Shown here one piece after another: positions 44,436 through 57,150 of a DNA stretch of 64,000 nucleotides. The first letter of the stretch is position 1. The number at the start of each line of letters is the position of its first letter. A model generated the notes under the pieces. That model had not been told where the DNA came from. It saw only the letters and a program-made list of their open reading frames with translations, and searched no databases. The stretch comes from Rosa chinensis (lineage: Eukaryota; Streptophyta; Magnoliopsida; Rosales; Rosaceae). The DNA lies in contig NC_037094.1 of NCBI RefSeq assembly GCF_002994745.2, positions 22,297,001 to 22,361,000 of the forward strand, written 5' to 3'. Both the position numbers and the translations under genes were made by a program.

Positions 44436-46062
44436 TTATCTCAATCATTATTTGAATTTCAACTACAACTCGAATCTCGACGAGAAAGAAAGAAAATCAG
44501 TCAAACAATAAATACAAATTGACGTTGAAGGAGAATGATCCATGTTCAAAGTTCAAAGATGCTTAGCTTTAGCAACTAGGAGGAGCTAAGCCTAGAGCTA
44601 AGCAGTCGCAGAGAGACAAAGCAGCAGCAAGAAGAAGAAGACGACGAAGTGGCATGGGTCACGTCAACCTTATACAAAAGCACGTGTGGAGAGCAAAGCA
44701 TGGAGACAATAGTGCGGTCATGCAAGCAACAATTTCTACTTCATTCTTTGGACTTTCAAAATTTGGACCTTGACTACTGTTCAATTTTGACCTATCTACA
44801 ATTTTCAAAGTTATAGACATGCAGGTTGATAGGAATAGGAGCGGATAGATCTGCATGCCGAAGACTCTTCTAAACTAGTAGTAATCAATGCTGGAATAGG
44901 AGCGGATAGATCTGCATGCCGAAGACTCTTCTAAACTAGTAGTAATCAATGCTGGAATAGGAGACTAGTAATCAATGCCTCTTCATCTTCTTCATCGTCG
45001 TCTTCTTTCTTCCAGTCCTTCACATACCTCCAAATCTACTCGCATGGTTTAATGGTTTGGTTTGTAGCGAAATCCATGTTCATATTTTGTCCCTTTATAG
45101 CTTCTTCTAGTTTAATTAGAGATATGTCTGGGGCTCCAGCAACATCAAATCTGTTTAGAAATGGCTTCCGAAAGGCCTAAAAAGCGTTTTACAAAATTTT
45201 AAGGGCTACTAAAACTCCCCAAAAAACAATCAAGGGGTCTTGTTTGCTCATCTACAAAGTTCCCCAGGCACTTGACGTCCAAAATTTAATGTCTAAGATT
45301 CACCCACATCCAAATGTTGGAGACGATACGATGACGACTATAGAAGCATGACCATCTGGGATGTATAGGGTATAGCCATCTCGGCCAAAACCACAACATT
45401 TTGTACATAGTCGTGCAAACCACTGATTTTCTAGTGTGAAATACAAATCAAGAGTACATCAGTGCACTTGTATTCTACTTTTGGGGATGTTTAACCCTAC
45501 ATCAGCCCTTCATGACGGATTGTATATTTCACATGTGAAATTCACTGCAATCCCCACCTGTTCTTAGCAATTCCAACAACAGAAGATGACTACAGTAAAA
45601 AAAAAAAGATGTTTTGGATGACCCTCATAAATTCTGAAAAAAAAAAATTGGCACCCCTGTTTCACACTCTCACAACAACCCCCCCCCCCCCCTCCCCGCG
45701 AATGAGCAATCAGTAGTTTTCCGACAGACATGTCCACGGAGGAGGTTGTGGTTTGTAAAAAAGGGGTACCAATTTTACTCCCCATTTGAAAAACCAATTA
45801 TCACAACTCAGCAAGGTACCAAGTCAAGACGCATTAGTTATAGTATATAAAATTTATAGATACACGGGATGCTTTGCAATGCTATACCATCATCCTACCA
45901 TGTACTATGCATTGTGCTAAAAGAAAACTTCACCTCCTCTCCAATGGTTCAATTGAAACATTAACAAAATCATACTCGAGAGATTTATCATATGATTGCA
46001 ATTTGCCATGAAAAATAAAATCTGACAGCCATCCAAAAGATATTGAAGGATTCCTTGCAGTT
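44436..46062. other. Intergenic DNA between the Pack-MULE and CSN7
   Basis: No gene. A 61-bp perfect tandem duplication occurs at 44832-44892 and 44893-44953 (unit starting GGAATAGGAGCGG), with a third partial copy from 44954. A C14 run lies at 45679-45692. The right end is expected to include the CSN7 3' UTR. Confidence 0.6.
44832..44953. repeat. 61-bp perfect tandem duplication
   Basis: Two apparently identical copies followed by a truncated third; identity implies a recent event. Confidence 0.9.
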
Positions 46063-49000
46063 TCAATATCTTGGCGACCTTCTCCTGCAAGAACAAACTT
46101 AAATGAGACAACGGGAATGATGAATTACATAAATGTACTATATGCCAGTCTAGACCAAATAGAGGAACAATATTGTCAATCTGCAAGCAACACACGAGCC
46201 TTCAGGGAATCAGAAGTTGAATAATCCATTATGTGGTTCTTCCATATAGTGCAGATGCACTAATAGACCAAAATCATGTAATACAGGCACAAACCATAGA
46301 TGATATTGCTCTATTGTCATTCAGACCACTAGGCGATACCATACACTCCCGCCTGAGTGGGTCATTAATAGAAAACATACATGCCTCAATTGCCATTAAT
46401 TACTTCAGTCCAATAGTCCATGTTCCGGAGGTTCAGGGAAGAAAAGTTTCACAGGTGGTGGTTCATCACAATTAGTATATAGGTTGTCTTGGTATTAACT
46501 TGATTGCCAACATAGAAAAAAGAAGGGGTGAAGATTTAATTAAACACAGAGATTTGAATTATACCTCTTCATTCGGGTTCGATCTTCTTCATAGTCCATT
46601 AATCCAGCTGGTTCACCAAACATAAAGTCTTCAACACGATATTCACGAGGCAACTGTTAACATGTAAGTGAAACAACTTAACAATATCAGTATCACAAGC
46701 GAGATAATTATCCCCTTATCTCTCTCATGATCAGTTTTCTGGGTGAAATTACTATAGCCTTTCAACTATATTTGGAACCAGAAGTGGAATAAGCAAAAGG
46801 CTAGCCTAGAAGTTCTTTTTTTGAGTGATGTAAACATTTTTTTTTTTTTTATAGTTTTAATTTATGAGAAACATAACTTTAACTACACAAAAATAGACCA
46901 AGTATCCACTAATCAAACATAAAGAAATTGCCAAACAACTGAGGACATCAAGTAACCAATACAAGAACAACACATCAAAAGGACATATCCAATGATCTAA
47001 ACTCCAGCAGCCGGCCAAGGGCGAATATCTGACAAAAAAGGAACACTCCCTACACTCTGAATATAAAGACCCTAAATGTGCGGGAACTCCCTAAGCATTT
47101 GAAATAAATCTTTTATGTCTAGTTAACAAATCTTTTGAAACAGATGTAAATAGTAAAACTGAAAAGTACAATCTGCGAATGTATGATAAAGTTCAATTGC
47201 TTCCCCCTTTATCTTGTAAAAGTGTGTAGTTTGGCAAGTTCAAGCTGTCTGATTTTGATAAACTAGATTCAACTTACCCTGTTGTGACTAAGAGACTTCT
47301 TCACTTCTTCTACTCTGTCCTTGACTTCCTTTTGGTGTGTTGCATTCAACTCACACTTCTTATCTGCCCATTTGATCTTCTCCTCAATTGTGAGAAGTAC
47401 ATTGTCGGTAGTGGCTAACCTGATTATTGCAAGTAATTACTGTAAGAAATCATCTACCCTCAAAATTTCTTAGCAAAATGATAAAGAAGATGTAAATTAC
47501 AAAAAATAAAGGACACTGTCTTTAAAATCATACGTTTTGTAAGCAGTTAGAATCAAGAAAAGGCACCATTTGGAATAGAAAAAGCCCAACAACCCAAGTT
47601 TCATCAATACATAAGCATTGAGAGAGAGAGAGAGAGAGAGATGCAGGACAGTTTTTTGGAAGATTGAATCTAAGACATAGGACTAATGACTAAATAGGAT
47701 ACAAACCAATCCGTTAAGGTCTCTATTATATTCCCAAGCTGTCCAGGTTTCAGATCCCTCCCAGCTGCAAACTGAACCTGCAAATAAAATGATTGTCAAG
47801 ATTATGGATTTGGGTTGAAAACATGTGACCAGGAAATTATAATGAAAGGGAAAATATAATCAAGCAACATATTCAACCTCAACAGATCTTTTCAAATGAT
47901 CCAACTTCCCTTTGATTATGCCCTATAAATAAAACACAAATATTAGGATTGTCAGTTTAGGATCATCTTAAATTTAGATTATACAAGCTCTAGCAAATAT
48001 CAACTCTTTTATTTACTGGTTCTAAGAAAATCACCTCGTAGATACCAAATATTATATAAGAAACTGAATAAGGGGCACATACCATATACATGCATTCATT
48101 GATAAGAAAGTCTTCAAGTTCACGTACATTTGAAAGATCAAGTTGCTCAAGGAGTTGATCATAGGATAGAACCTGGCAAAGAGAGAGAAATTAAAAACTA
48201 AAGGTCCACAAATCCAGTTTTATATCTCATGATACATCAATTATCGTCGACAGTTTAGGAAAAAAAATATAGAGGTAGATACCACACTACAAGTGAAAGA
48301 GTTGGAATATGAAAGATGATGGCTCAGATCCTATGATCTGTTTGAGAATATTGATAACCCAACAAATTTCTTGATTGGATGCTCAAGAGGGACATAGAGC
48401 AGACCCATTTGACGCATTTTATTAAAAACAAAGTCCAAATAGTGAGGAAGACTAGCTACAAGCATGATGGACAAAATGTTCACCACAATCGGTCTTTACA
48501 ATTGACAAAGGTACCATTCCATTAAACGACAAGAATTAAATTTAAAGAGACATCCTTTTAAATAGCTTCAACAAAAATTACCCTTCAGAAGCTAAAACCA
48601 TCTTAAAATGAATGCACATTCTCCACCTTATGTTTAAAAAAGAGATAACCGTCCACCAGAGTAGCAATTCACAGTCCCTGGGTCACACCCACACTACTTT
48701 AAATAAATGCCTTGAGTTTTGAAGAAAAATTGATTTTAATTTAACTCAATTCCAAATATTATCAGAAGCATTGGCAACAACTTATTTTAGCCGAAAAAAA
48801 AAGAGTTACTTCTATACCCAAATCAACCCAAAAAACAAGTGGGGAAATAGGACCATATTATAAATGCTTTTCCTTCTCTTCATTAAGACGACTCTTGGTC
48901 ACAGGTTACCATACTTCCCATAATTTTCTTTCTGTCCTCTTTGCACATAAAGTAAAACTCCCAGAAAACCCTGAGGATTTTTTATTTTCCACACAAGGGG

Positions 49001-51402
49001 CTAGTACAAGGGTTAGGGTTACCCTAAGGCCTCCTCCTTTGGATGCCACAGGTGTTCATTTATATTTGTCTCTAGTTGCTTTTCATACTAAAGAGAGACA
49101 TACATTGGCATTGGGGACTCACAACTTCCACTCATTTGTGTAGCACACATAAAAATAAACTTGACAGGAGGCAGTAGCTCCAATTTGAGCTACCCTTATC
49201 CTTTTTCTCTTTCGATTTCTCTTTTCCGGACTCTCAATCTTTCACTTATCTTTTCTAACTAAAAAATTTAAAAATTCAATTAGAACGAAAACTGCAACAC
49301 AGGCTTTTTGCCACCACAGTCTAAACCAAATCCATATAGGGCAGCCCGCCAGTCCCTACAAATTCTGGATATAGCAAAATCACAGGGCCTTTTCGGCTGC
49401 TTTATGTGTGAAATAATTTGATCATGCAAAACCACATACTGACATGTATTTCAGATTGCAACTATGAAAAGAGAAGTTCAATGATATTAGGGTACAATAA
49501 AATAGTACTTGGTCTTAAAATAAGGTATACCTTGTTCGCCTCAGCTAGAGACAGCACAGTAAGTTGCTTCAGCTTGTTGATTTGATCTGGGACTAGTGGT
49601 GGAAGAAGGCTAGCATTACCTGCGGTTCATTATTTCAGTAAAAGTCCTGAACAGATATATGCACAGCGAGGAAGTGAAATTGCAAAGTGCCACAGACAAC
49701 ATCATTATCCAATGAACTATCCACTAAACATGACAGATATGCATACCAAAGAGATCCTCATATAGTTAAATAGTCTAATGGTGGCGGTAAGAGAAATAGA
49801 CCTGACAGTGTCACACTAATAGATTTGGAACAGTCCACTCAATTAACAATTTAAGCTGCCTTACGGAAAACAAGTATGCAAATGAAAGTTAAACTGTTCA
49901 ATTGCTGCTGATGTAGAAAAGAAAGAAGTCCGGAAGATTCATAGTAATATTGTCAACATGGTGTTTCGGAACTAGTAACATATAGAAAATAGCTATATAT
50001 GCAGCTCTTGTTTGCAAATATAGGTATAACAAGAGGACCAGCAGATCTGTAAAAGATCATGATGATAACAACCTAGGAAACAGCAGAACCTCTAACTTAT
50101 GAAGAAAAAGCATGATAGTACCCGAAAATTGAAGAATGAATAAAGAACAACGAACAATGAACAAAACGGAATAACTTCCTCATCCAGATGGTGGAGGAGA
50201 GCTTGGAAGAATAGTTGCTTACTTTTATAATCGCTCCATGTACCATGAGCAAAGAGGCGAAGCATATCAATGTATACAGCATATTCGGTTCCTTGAAGCT
50301 GCATTCAAATTAATTTATTAGAATAGCACCAGCCCAGCACGGTCAAAAATCTAATATTGTCATGTAAGCACAAATAGAAGAAAAAGATAAGGAAACAGTG
50401 ATTCCTTAGTCAAGTCAAGAATCATCCAATGGAATTTAATTGAGTTAACTAAAACAGAAAATGAAATGGGGCGCCGCTTTGCCCCTCTTTTCCCCTTTTG
50501 CAGTTCAAGACTTCACATAAACAAACATTTAATAACTAGCCCAAAAAAGAAAACAATTAAAGTTCGATTACATACTTAACAATCTTTATAATTGACGAAC
50601 AACGGGTAGCTACACTAGGATAGATAAACTCAGCTTATCAAAGTTAGTTTCCACAAAATTGCAGTTGTGACGTGGTATTTACTAAAAAGTTATCTGCTTT
50701 GCACTCTTTTTAGGGTATCCGTACTTCGTCAAACTCACATTATAAAAACCTGATCAATAATCAACAGTATCATTCAGTGCATAAAACAAACGAAACGGCT
50801 GGCAAAGCGAAAGAAAAAACCTCTAAAGGCCCATAGATATAACGAAACTCATAACAAATTTGATATTCAAAACCACTTTTTGAATCATACACTAGGTAAT
50901 CAAACCCAAATTGACAACATACCCACCAAGTACATTAAACCAAAACACAATCTTGACACGAAAACTAGCACAATTCCAAAGCTTCTAAATTGCATCATAG
51001 GCTAACCAGGAACTCAAATTGTATCAGGCATAAACCCAACAAACACTACAATTAGCAAAAATAAAGCGACAACAGAAAATGTAAAAAATTCCCAGATACT
51101 AGAGAGCACAGAATCCACAGCAATTAAGCAAAAAGCATGAATCTTTCACAAACCCAAAACTGCACCAGGCAAAAGAATCACATATACACCAAAACCCACC
51201 AAGAAAATCAACCTGGAAATTCAGGAATGCGGGTAAAACTGACCTGGAGGACATTGGGGACGGCCAGAATCTCAGAGAAAGCGAAGAGGGAATTGTGAGA
51301 GGTGAGTTGGACGATGAGGCTGACGAGAGAAGAGCCTTGGAGAGTAGAGGCTTGCTTCACAAAGTGATCGATCAGCTGGGCTTGTTTCTGCTCTATCTCC
51401 AT
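46063..51402 (-). CDS. CSN7: COP9 signalosome subunit 7 (CSN7/FUS5)
   Basis: CSN7 is a PCI-domain subunit of the nuclear COP9 signalosome, which removes NEDD8 from cullin-RING ligases and represses photomorphogenesis in the dark. Nine coding exons on the minus strand, all with GT-AG introns: 51244-51402, 50223-50298, 49531-49619, 48083-48172, 47878-47922, 47707-47777, 47278-47419, 46565-46653, 46063-46084. They join in phase to 260 aa, the length I recall for Arabidopsis CSN7. The start MEIEQKQAQLIDHFVKQAST matches the family. LRLFAHGTWSDYK, LKQLTVLSLAEANK, LSNVRELEDFLINECMY and VQFAAGRDLKPGQLGN are hallmark PCI-region segments. The tail has a predicted coiled region (KEVKDRVEEVKKSL), FGEPAGLMDYEED and a basic KRRRSPRY end. 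An upstream TTG-led extension (51403-51414) lacks ATG. The gene looks intact. Confidence 0.95.
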
Positions 51403-51537
51403 TGAGGAAGACAAAAAAAAAAAAGCAAAAAAAAAACAACAACAGGGTTTTGGGAGAAAGAATCAAACAGATTCAGAGTAAGAAAAAGAGACCAACTTGA
51501 AGGGTTTTAGGCGGAGAGAATTTTGGGTGGTGCTGCT

Positions 51538-51547
51538 ATTATATATG
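51538..51547 (-). promoter_or_regulatory. Putative TATA box of CSN7
   Basis: CATATATAAT on the minus strand, about 140 bp upstream of the ATG; the only TATA-like site I see at a plausible distance. Confidence 0.4.
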
Positions 51548-52930
51548 TTCGTATTTCAATTCTGGCCTGTGTAGGGTTCTTGTTTCTTTTGTTCGCTGAC
51601 GTCAGCCGGGTTTGGGTTTTGGGTTCGGGTGGGGAATGATTATTATGGACGTTTTAAAGTTGACATTGGAAGTTGCAAATGTGAGATTGTATTCGATCAC
51701 CTCCTGCTTCTAGTGGTTTTGGTGGGCAGATTAGAAACTTTGAAGAAGAAAAAAATCCGCACTTTGATCCATTTTTGAGATCTAAATTTATGATTTTTTA
51801 CGATGTTAGTTTTAGTTATAACTGATTTTAAAAATTAGTAATTTATATGTCACTTTATAAAAAAAAAATTGAATCTTTATTTCAAATAAAATAAAATTGA
51901 ATCTTACTATCTTAGTACATGGAAAAGATGGAGACAATTTCACAAAAAAAAAAAGGGGGGAGGTGGGGATGAATAGAAGGTTAAAATCTAAACGTAACTG
52001 TTTTTTATTTTTATTTTTTTTGTTACAAAAACGAGTCAAACATAACAGTTTTTCTTATAACCATTAAAAACCAATAAAGTATTACTTAAATACAGACCCA
52101 AAATAAATGAGTTTGGAAAAGTCGGGGGTTAATTCTGAAGCCTTAATACAGTAAATTTCTACTTTAATTAGCTCAAGAGCAACAATGACAGATACATCGA
52201 CCACAGTCTTGTTCACCAAAGAGATAGTTTTATGAGATTCTGTGGTACAAGTAGATCTCAGTTATATGTATAAATTAAAAATTAAAAATTATAACAACTT
52301 AAAAAAGCAACACACACAAAGGGTTACTCAAATCCTAACCTCATTCCTTGGATGTCCTATGAAAATTAGAATAACTTGTTGCTAAGCTCTGATGTTGCCC
52401 GGATCGTACAAATGTGGAAAACTATTCCAGTGTGATCACTTGAAAACTCTTTACCTTGAGCGGTTATTGTGATATACTGCCCTCAAATAGGTCTCCCAAC
52501 ATACAAATTGCAGTTTTCAAGTATCATCTTAGCATTACCAAAGATAAATAGATATGTATTGAAAAACAAAAAAAGATATGTATTGACATTTTAACTAAAC
52601 ATGTACTCATGTATGTAATCTTTTGTGTTTGGATTTGCCTTGCCTCTAACAAAGCTGTATTTTTTGTAAAGCTCTTGCAAGTCAAAAATCTCCTTGATTG
52701 ATCATCTTATGAAGTGAGGTCTTTCCTTCTCCTTTCTAGGAATACATCTCTTTCTTTTTGTCTTCTCGAGGAAACAGTATTGTTAATAAAAGTGCTTGGA
52801 TGAAAAATAAAAACAAGTAGAAGATTAAAGTAACACTGTTATACTTACATAAACATCTGGACATTCTTTTGTTTTTCATCAATTTCCTCTTCTTTAGCTT
52901 CTACTTCTTTCCTATTTTGACTTAATGTCT
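51548..52930. other. Intergenic DNA upstream of CSN7
   Basis: AT-rich with homopolymer runs; no gene or complete repeat recognised. Confidence 0.5.
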
Positions 52931-53191
52931 TTATGATTTCTCTATTGCTTGTAAGGTTCCAATATTGGTACTAGGTGGCGAGGTTGCCAGTTTGGCAATT
53001 GAATCTGCCTTTGTATTTTGTGCTCCCGGTATCAGGTCGATCTTGTAGGAGGCGAGACATTGTTTGAGCAAGATTGTGGTAAGAGATTGGTAGTGTGACA
53101 AGTGAGGTTCCTTTGCTTGAAAACCGCCACCAACCTGGTTCACAACGAGTTGCAAATCACTGAAGATGTGCAAATTTTTTACGCCTAGCAA
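52931..53191 (-). pseudogene. Ty3/Gypsy RNase H relic
   Basis: The minus-strand frame reads LGVKNLHIFSDLQLVVNQV, then a YQSLTTILL block and LIPGAQNTKADSIAKLATS. These are hallmarks of the archaeal-type RNase H of plant Tat/Ogre-like Gypsy elements (D in FSDLQ, D in ADSIA). No LTRs or adjoining domains were found, so it is an isolated fragment. Confidence 0.75.
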
Positions 53192-53206
53192 ATACTTTAG
53201 GCGACA

Positions 53207-54640
53207 ACAATGAGGCGTGTTGTTTAATTAATAGCCTTTCCAAAAAGATCATTAAGGATTATAATAATCTATTTTGCTTATCTTTATGCTAACCTAGATA
53301 AGCACTACAAAAGGCCTTGGAACAAATGGAAGGTAAATCTAAGGCAAAAACAAAAATCTTAGTTCAAACTAAATGTTCGGATGAATTACAATGACAAAGA
53401 ACGGATGAGTTTCAAGAGGAAAATATTAATCCTCTTAATTGTAATCCAATTTCACGGTTTTCACCAACATATGTCCCGATCTTCACTCTTGAGTGAATTC
53501 ATTTAGGAGAATTATTGAAATTGAGTGATGTGTTAATTTTGCAGAGCTGCAAGAGTAAATGCGCTATTTGTTGGGGGAGACCAGCTCTTCACCAAGGACG
53601 CTGAGGATGGAGCGAGCCTCACCCTGCGCGGTGTGCCCGGTGTGGAGGTCACTGGTCAAGTGGAGGCTGACTTGGAGTCGGCCTGGAAGAGGATCAAGGA
53701 GGGAAAGAAGAAAGATGCAATAACGCTTCTGATTGTTGACTTGGACAGCCTCTTCTACCGGAGTCGTGACAAGACTGAGATTAAAAACGATCGTCAAAAC
53801 CAAATGAAATTGCTCACATAAAAAGTCTAGAAAAACAAAAAAAGCTTAGTTCAAACTAAATGTTCGGATGAATTACAATGACAAAGAACGAATGAGTTTC
53901 AAGAAGAAAACAATTAGTCCTCTTAATTGTTTGTATTGCTTTTCCACAACTCCTTTTTCACAGTTAAGGAGGTTTTCATTTTGTCTGACGCTAAAAAGTG
54001 AAAATTCATAAACAGAAGAGAATGATGTAAAGCCCGGCCGACCCCCCAAAATGGTATTCTTGAAATTCTGAAAGAAACAGTTTCTCATCGTATGAAGCTT
54101 GTGTTGAGAAATTTGGCTGCTTTTCAACAATGCTATTACTATAGCAATGATATATCTTATTATATTGAGCTCATAGATTGTTTTGTCAATACTCCAAAAT
54201 ATAGAGTTGCTCGTTGAGTCGGGAATTGCTTCAAATACTTTAGGCGACAACAATGAGGCGTGTTGTTTGATTAATAGCCTTTCCAAATGGATTGTTAAGG
54301 ATTATAATAACTTCTATTTTGTTTCTCTTTATGCTAACCTAGAGAAGCACTGCAAAAGGTCTTGGAACAAATGGAAGGCAAAAACAAAAAATCTTAGTTC
54401 AAACTAAATGTTCAGATGAACTACAATGACGAAAACAGATGAGTTTCAAGAGGAAAACATTAATCCTCTTAATTGTAATCCAATTTCACGGTTTTCACCA
54501 ACATACTTCTATAAGAATGATCATCAAAATCAATCGAAATTGCTCATATAGAAAGTCTAAAAACAAAAAGCAAAAAATCTTTGTTCAAACTAAATTTTCG
54601 GATGAATTACAATGACAAAGAACGGATGAGTTTCAAGAGG
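53207..54640 (+). repeat. Local repeat cluster: ~260-bp direct duplication plus two partial copies
   Basis: About 53207-53471 and 54248-54505 are direct copies that share CAACAATGAGGCGTGTTGTTT, CTTTATGCTAACCTAGA and GTAATCCAATTTCACGG. The right-hand part alone recurs at about 53845-53935 and 54576-54640, with TTCAAACTAAATKTTCGGAT and GAATGAGTTTCAAGA variants. Their origin is not recognised; a non-autonomous element or an old gene-fragment duplication is possible. Confidence 0.75.
53545..53821 (+). pseudogene. GC-rich exon-like fragment, family not recognised
   Basis: A splice-acceptor-like TTTTGCAG (53537-53544) precedes a frame open to the TAA at 53819-53821. The predicted peptide includes VNALFVGGDQLFTKDAEDG, VPGVEVTGQVEADLESAWKR and KKDAITLLIVDLDSLFYRSR. 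GC content is much higher than in the flanking AT-rich repeats, and codon choice looks like that of a real gene. It breaks off into A-rich sequence after about 53790. Probably a captured or duplicated exon; function unknown. Confidence 0.4.
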
Positions 54641-55737
54641 ATGTTTGATTGGTATCCACTCATCTATTGTGCTACATTAAAAAAAATAAAAATAAAAATA
54701 AAAACTTCAGTGTATCAAAAGGTCTTAAGTGTTGTGGATTTATTTTGCCTTAAGCCCCCGAATTCTCAAGGCTAACCATGTGTCAATTCGATAATCACAC
54801 AATAGATTTCAACAATTGAAACCGTTGATTTTTTAGATTCACTTTTGATAAATGGCTCCACAAACTTTCAGTCATGTTGGTAACTGTTTGGTCATCCAAT
54901 ATAATTAAATGGTTAAGTGGAAATAGGTAACATTCTAGACAAATACAGTACGTCAAATATAACTAAAATCGTAGAAATAATTCTGACATGATCCTCCAAC
55001 ACGAATTAATTTCTGAGCCTAAAAAGTTTTTGAGGAAAGGTGTGATCTCGATTAAAAAAAAATTATAGAAATAAATAATGAAATAGTTAAATGGTTTCCA
55101 ATATAAAATGAACTTTTGCATCAATCTTAATAGTGAGTGAGTGACCTATAAAGTGGGTGCGGTAGGCGTTGATCCCCATGCTTTATATTTTAAGTAGGAA
55201 TGTCCTTAAAAGTTAATGGAGAAAGCTTGTAAATGGGACATGGATTTCTTCGACTATTCTCACAAAGATCGAGGCAGCTGAGGGAAATAAGACAAGTTGT
55301 TGTTGCATAGACTGAAGTTCGGCCTCCACTGATCACACATCATATTTGCAACTCTTGCCTCTATCAACCTATTAAGTGCAGTCATTTTTGTAATAGAACA
55401 ACGTTCTTTCTCTTCTCTTCTATTTCAATGACTCCAAAACCTGTTATAATCTTTTAGCAGAAGTGGGTCCCCATTAAGTGCTGCTATTGATAATGCAGCA
55501 GTTGTAACCATGCCAGCTCCAAAAGATATTTAATTTCAGACAAAGATAACGAAGGAAAAGAGTGGCATACATAGGTGTCAACAACCAAACGCTTCCCAAT
55601 TTTTACACTTCCATGCAACACCTTGCTGAAGATAACCATGAAACATGTGAGATGCCCTCCATCCTCACGTGCGCCTTAGTCTTATCACCCCAACAAGCTC
55701 ATCAAACCAGAAGAACAACCAAGTTTCTTAATTGATA
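54641..55737. other. Intergenic DNA, no gene seen
   Basis: AT-rich; no recognisable coding, RNA or repeat feature. Confidence 0.5.
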
Positions 55738-56156
55738 ATGGCTCAAAACCCTGAAACCTGAAACGCAACAAAACCTCCCTTACCAAGTGGCTAAGGCTTC
55801 CACTGCATTAACCTTTGGTGGGTCTCTCTCAGTCCTCTCGGGGGCTAACTCTCACTGCAGCCATCATTGGCTTGACACCACTGACACCACTGCTGGTGAT
55901 CTTCAGCCCGGTTTTGGTTGCAGCTGCTGTTGTGATGGTTCTGCTGCCTACCGGCCTTTTCTCGTAAGGAGGGCTTCGGGCTATGGCAGCGTTTGTGTTT
56001 TACTGGCTGCACAGTTACTTGGCAGGAAAACACCCAGTTTGTGCTGACATGCTTGATCAGGTGGCTACAAAGTTGGCGAGTGGGGCTACAGGCATCAAGC
56101 ACCGAGCAACGCAGTCCGGTCAGCACCTCCTAAATGATTCACAACTTGACGCTTAA
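55738..56156 (+). pseudogene. Oleosin pseudogene
   Basis: Oleosins coat seed oil bodies through a long hydrophobic hairpin with a proline knot. Here ATG 55738 is followed by a stop within eight codons. The frame QVAKASTALTFGGSLSVLSG (about 55777-55836) then needs a 1-nt shift at the G run near 55838-55842. It continues as LTLTAAIIGLTPLTPLLVIF and SPVLVAAAVVMVLLPTGLFS, where the hairpin's knot keeps one Pro (SPVLV) and loses another (family PVLVPA). A TAA ends it near 55968. The amphipathic C-terminal part (YWLHSYLAGK, DMLDQVATK) remains readable to the TAA at 56154-56156. Three disruptions make it non-functional. Confidence 0.85.
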
Positions 56157-56374
56157 GGTTCTCCATCGATGACCTCTATACCACTCTGAGATGACAAAAT
56201 AATCTAATGTACTAGGTACCACCACAACCATGTAATAGCAAACTAATTTCCAATCTATGCACTCATTGTTTATCATTGCAATACACACATCTGCAATGCC
56301 TCATACCAAACCAATTCATTTCCCACCAGCGCCTAGTCAGGGGGTTGATCTGGAATAACTTGCTTAGGATGGCA

Positions 56375-57150
56375 TTAAAACCCACGGGTATGCTGCTGGT
56401 AAAAATTTGTTAACGGGTAATACCCATAGTTTATGGGTATGGGTATGAGTATGGATAATTATAAAATACCCGTATAAAAATGGATATTTAGATATGGGTA
56501 TGGGTAATTACAATTTTATATGGATATTTGGGTAAAATTTGAGAGGATGGTCCTAAGGGCGATCCGTGAGGATCTGACCGTTGGATCTTCATGTAATTTT
56601 GAGAGGATGATTTTCAGGGTGATCCGTGAGGATCCGACCGTTGGATTATCGTATACTTGTGAAAAGAGAATTCAAAAGGCGATCCGTGAGGATCCGACCG
56701 TTGGATCATCGTATAATTGTGAAAAAACTATTCAAAAGGCGATCTGTGAGGACGGTTCATTTACGAACCGAATTTTATTATTGTACATTTAATCACCAAG
56801 TTGTGAAAATTGTTTTACGGAAATAAATATTTGTTTTAAACGTATTGCTTCCTCGTGACTAAACTAACAATTTCTTTCTTAAACACCGTCTCAAGTATTT
56901 GAATTACTCAATTGATTATTTGAAAATATCCCTAGATGGGGAATGGGGGAGCTTAAATAGTGAGTATTTTACAAAAAAAAAAAAAAACCTTGTCCATATT
57001 AAAAACGGGTAAATGGGTGGGTATGGGTTTACCCGTTTAGAAATAGGTCGGGTATTTACCCATACCAGCAAATTATTTGATGAGTATTACCCACAAATTA
57101 TTATTTGACAGATATTACCCAATGGATATGAATGCCAACTCCAGGCTTGC
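56375..57150. repeat. Repeat-rich region with GGGTAT motifs and a 60-bp tandem array; possible non-autonomous transposon
   Basis: Both ends carry short GGGTA/TACCC motifs in opposite orientation, with TGGCATT at about 56380 and AATGCCA at about 57131. This is compatible with a TIR element, but I found no convincing target duplication. The 60-bp array 56541-56755 lies inside. Confidence 0.45.
56541..56755 (+). repeat. Exact 60-bp period tandem repeat (3.6 copies)
   Basis: Units start at 56541, 56601, 56661 and 56721 and share GGCGATCCGTGAGGAT and CCGACCGTTGGAT, which includes GGATCCGACCG. Because 60 is a multiple of three, frame 56520-56792 stays open with a 20-residue period (AIREDPTVGSS-like). 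This is a by-product, not evidence of a protein. Confidence 0.9.

Noticed and set aside
48895..49143. 82-codon plus-strand frame in the CSN7 region
   Set aside because: It lies within CSN7 intron 3, antisense, with no similarity recognised.
51403..51414. Upstream extension of CSN7 (four extra residues)
   Set aside because: The extension starts with TTG, not ATG; the ATG at 51402 gives the family N-terminus.
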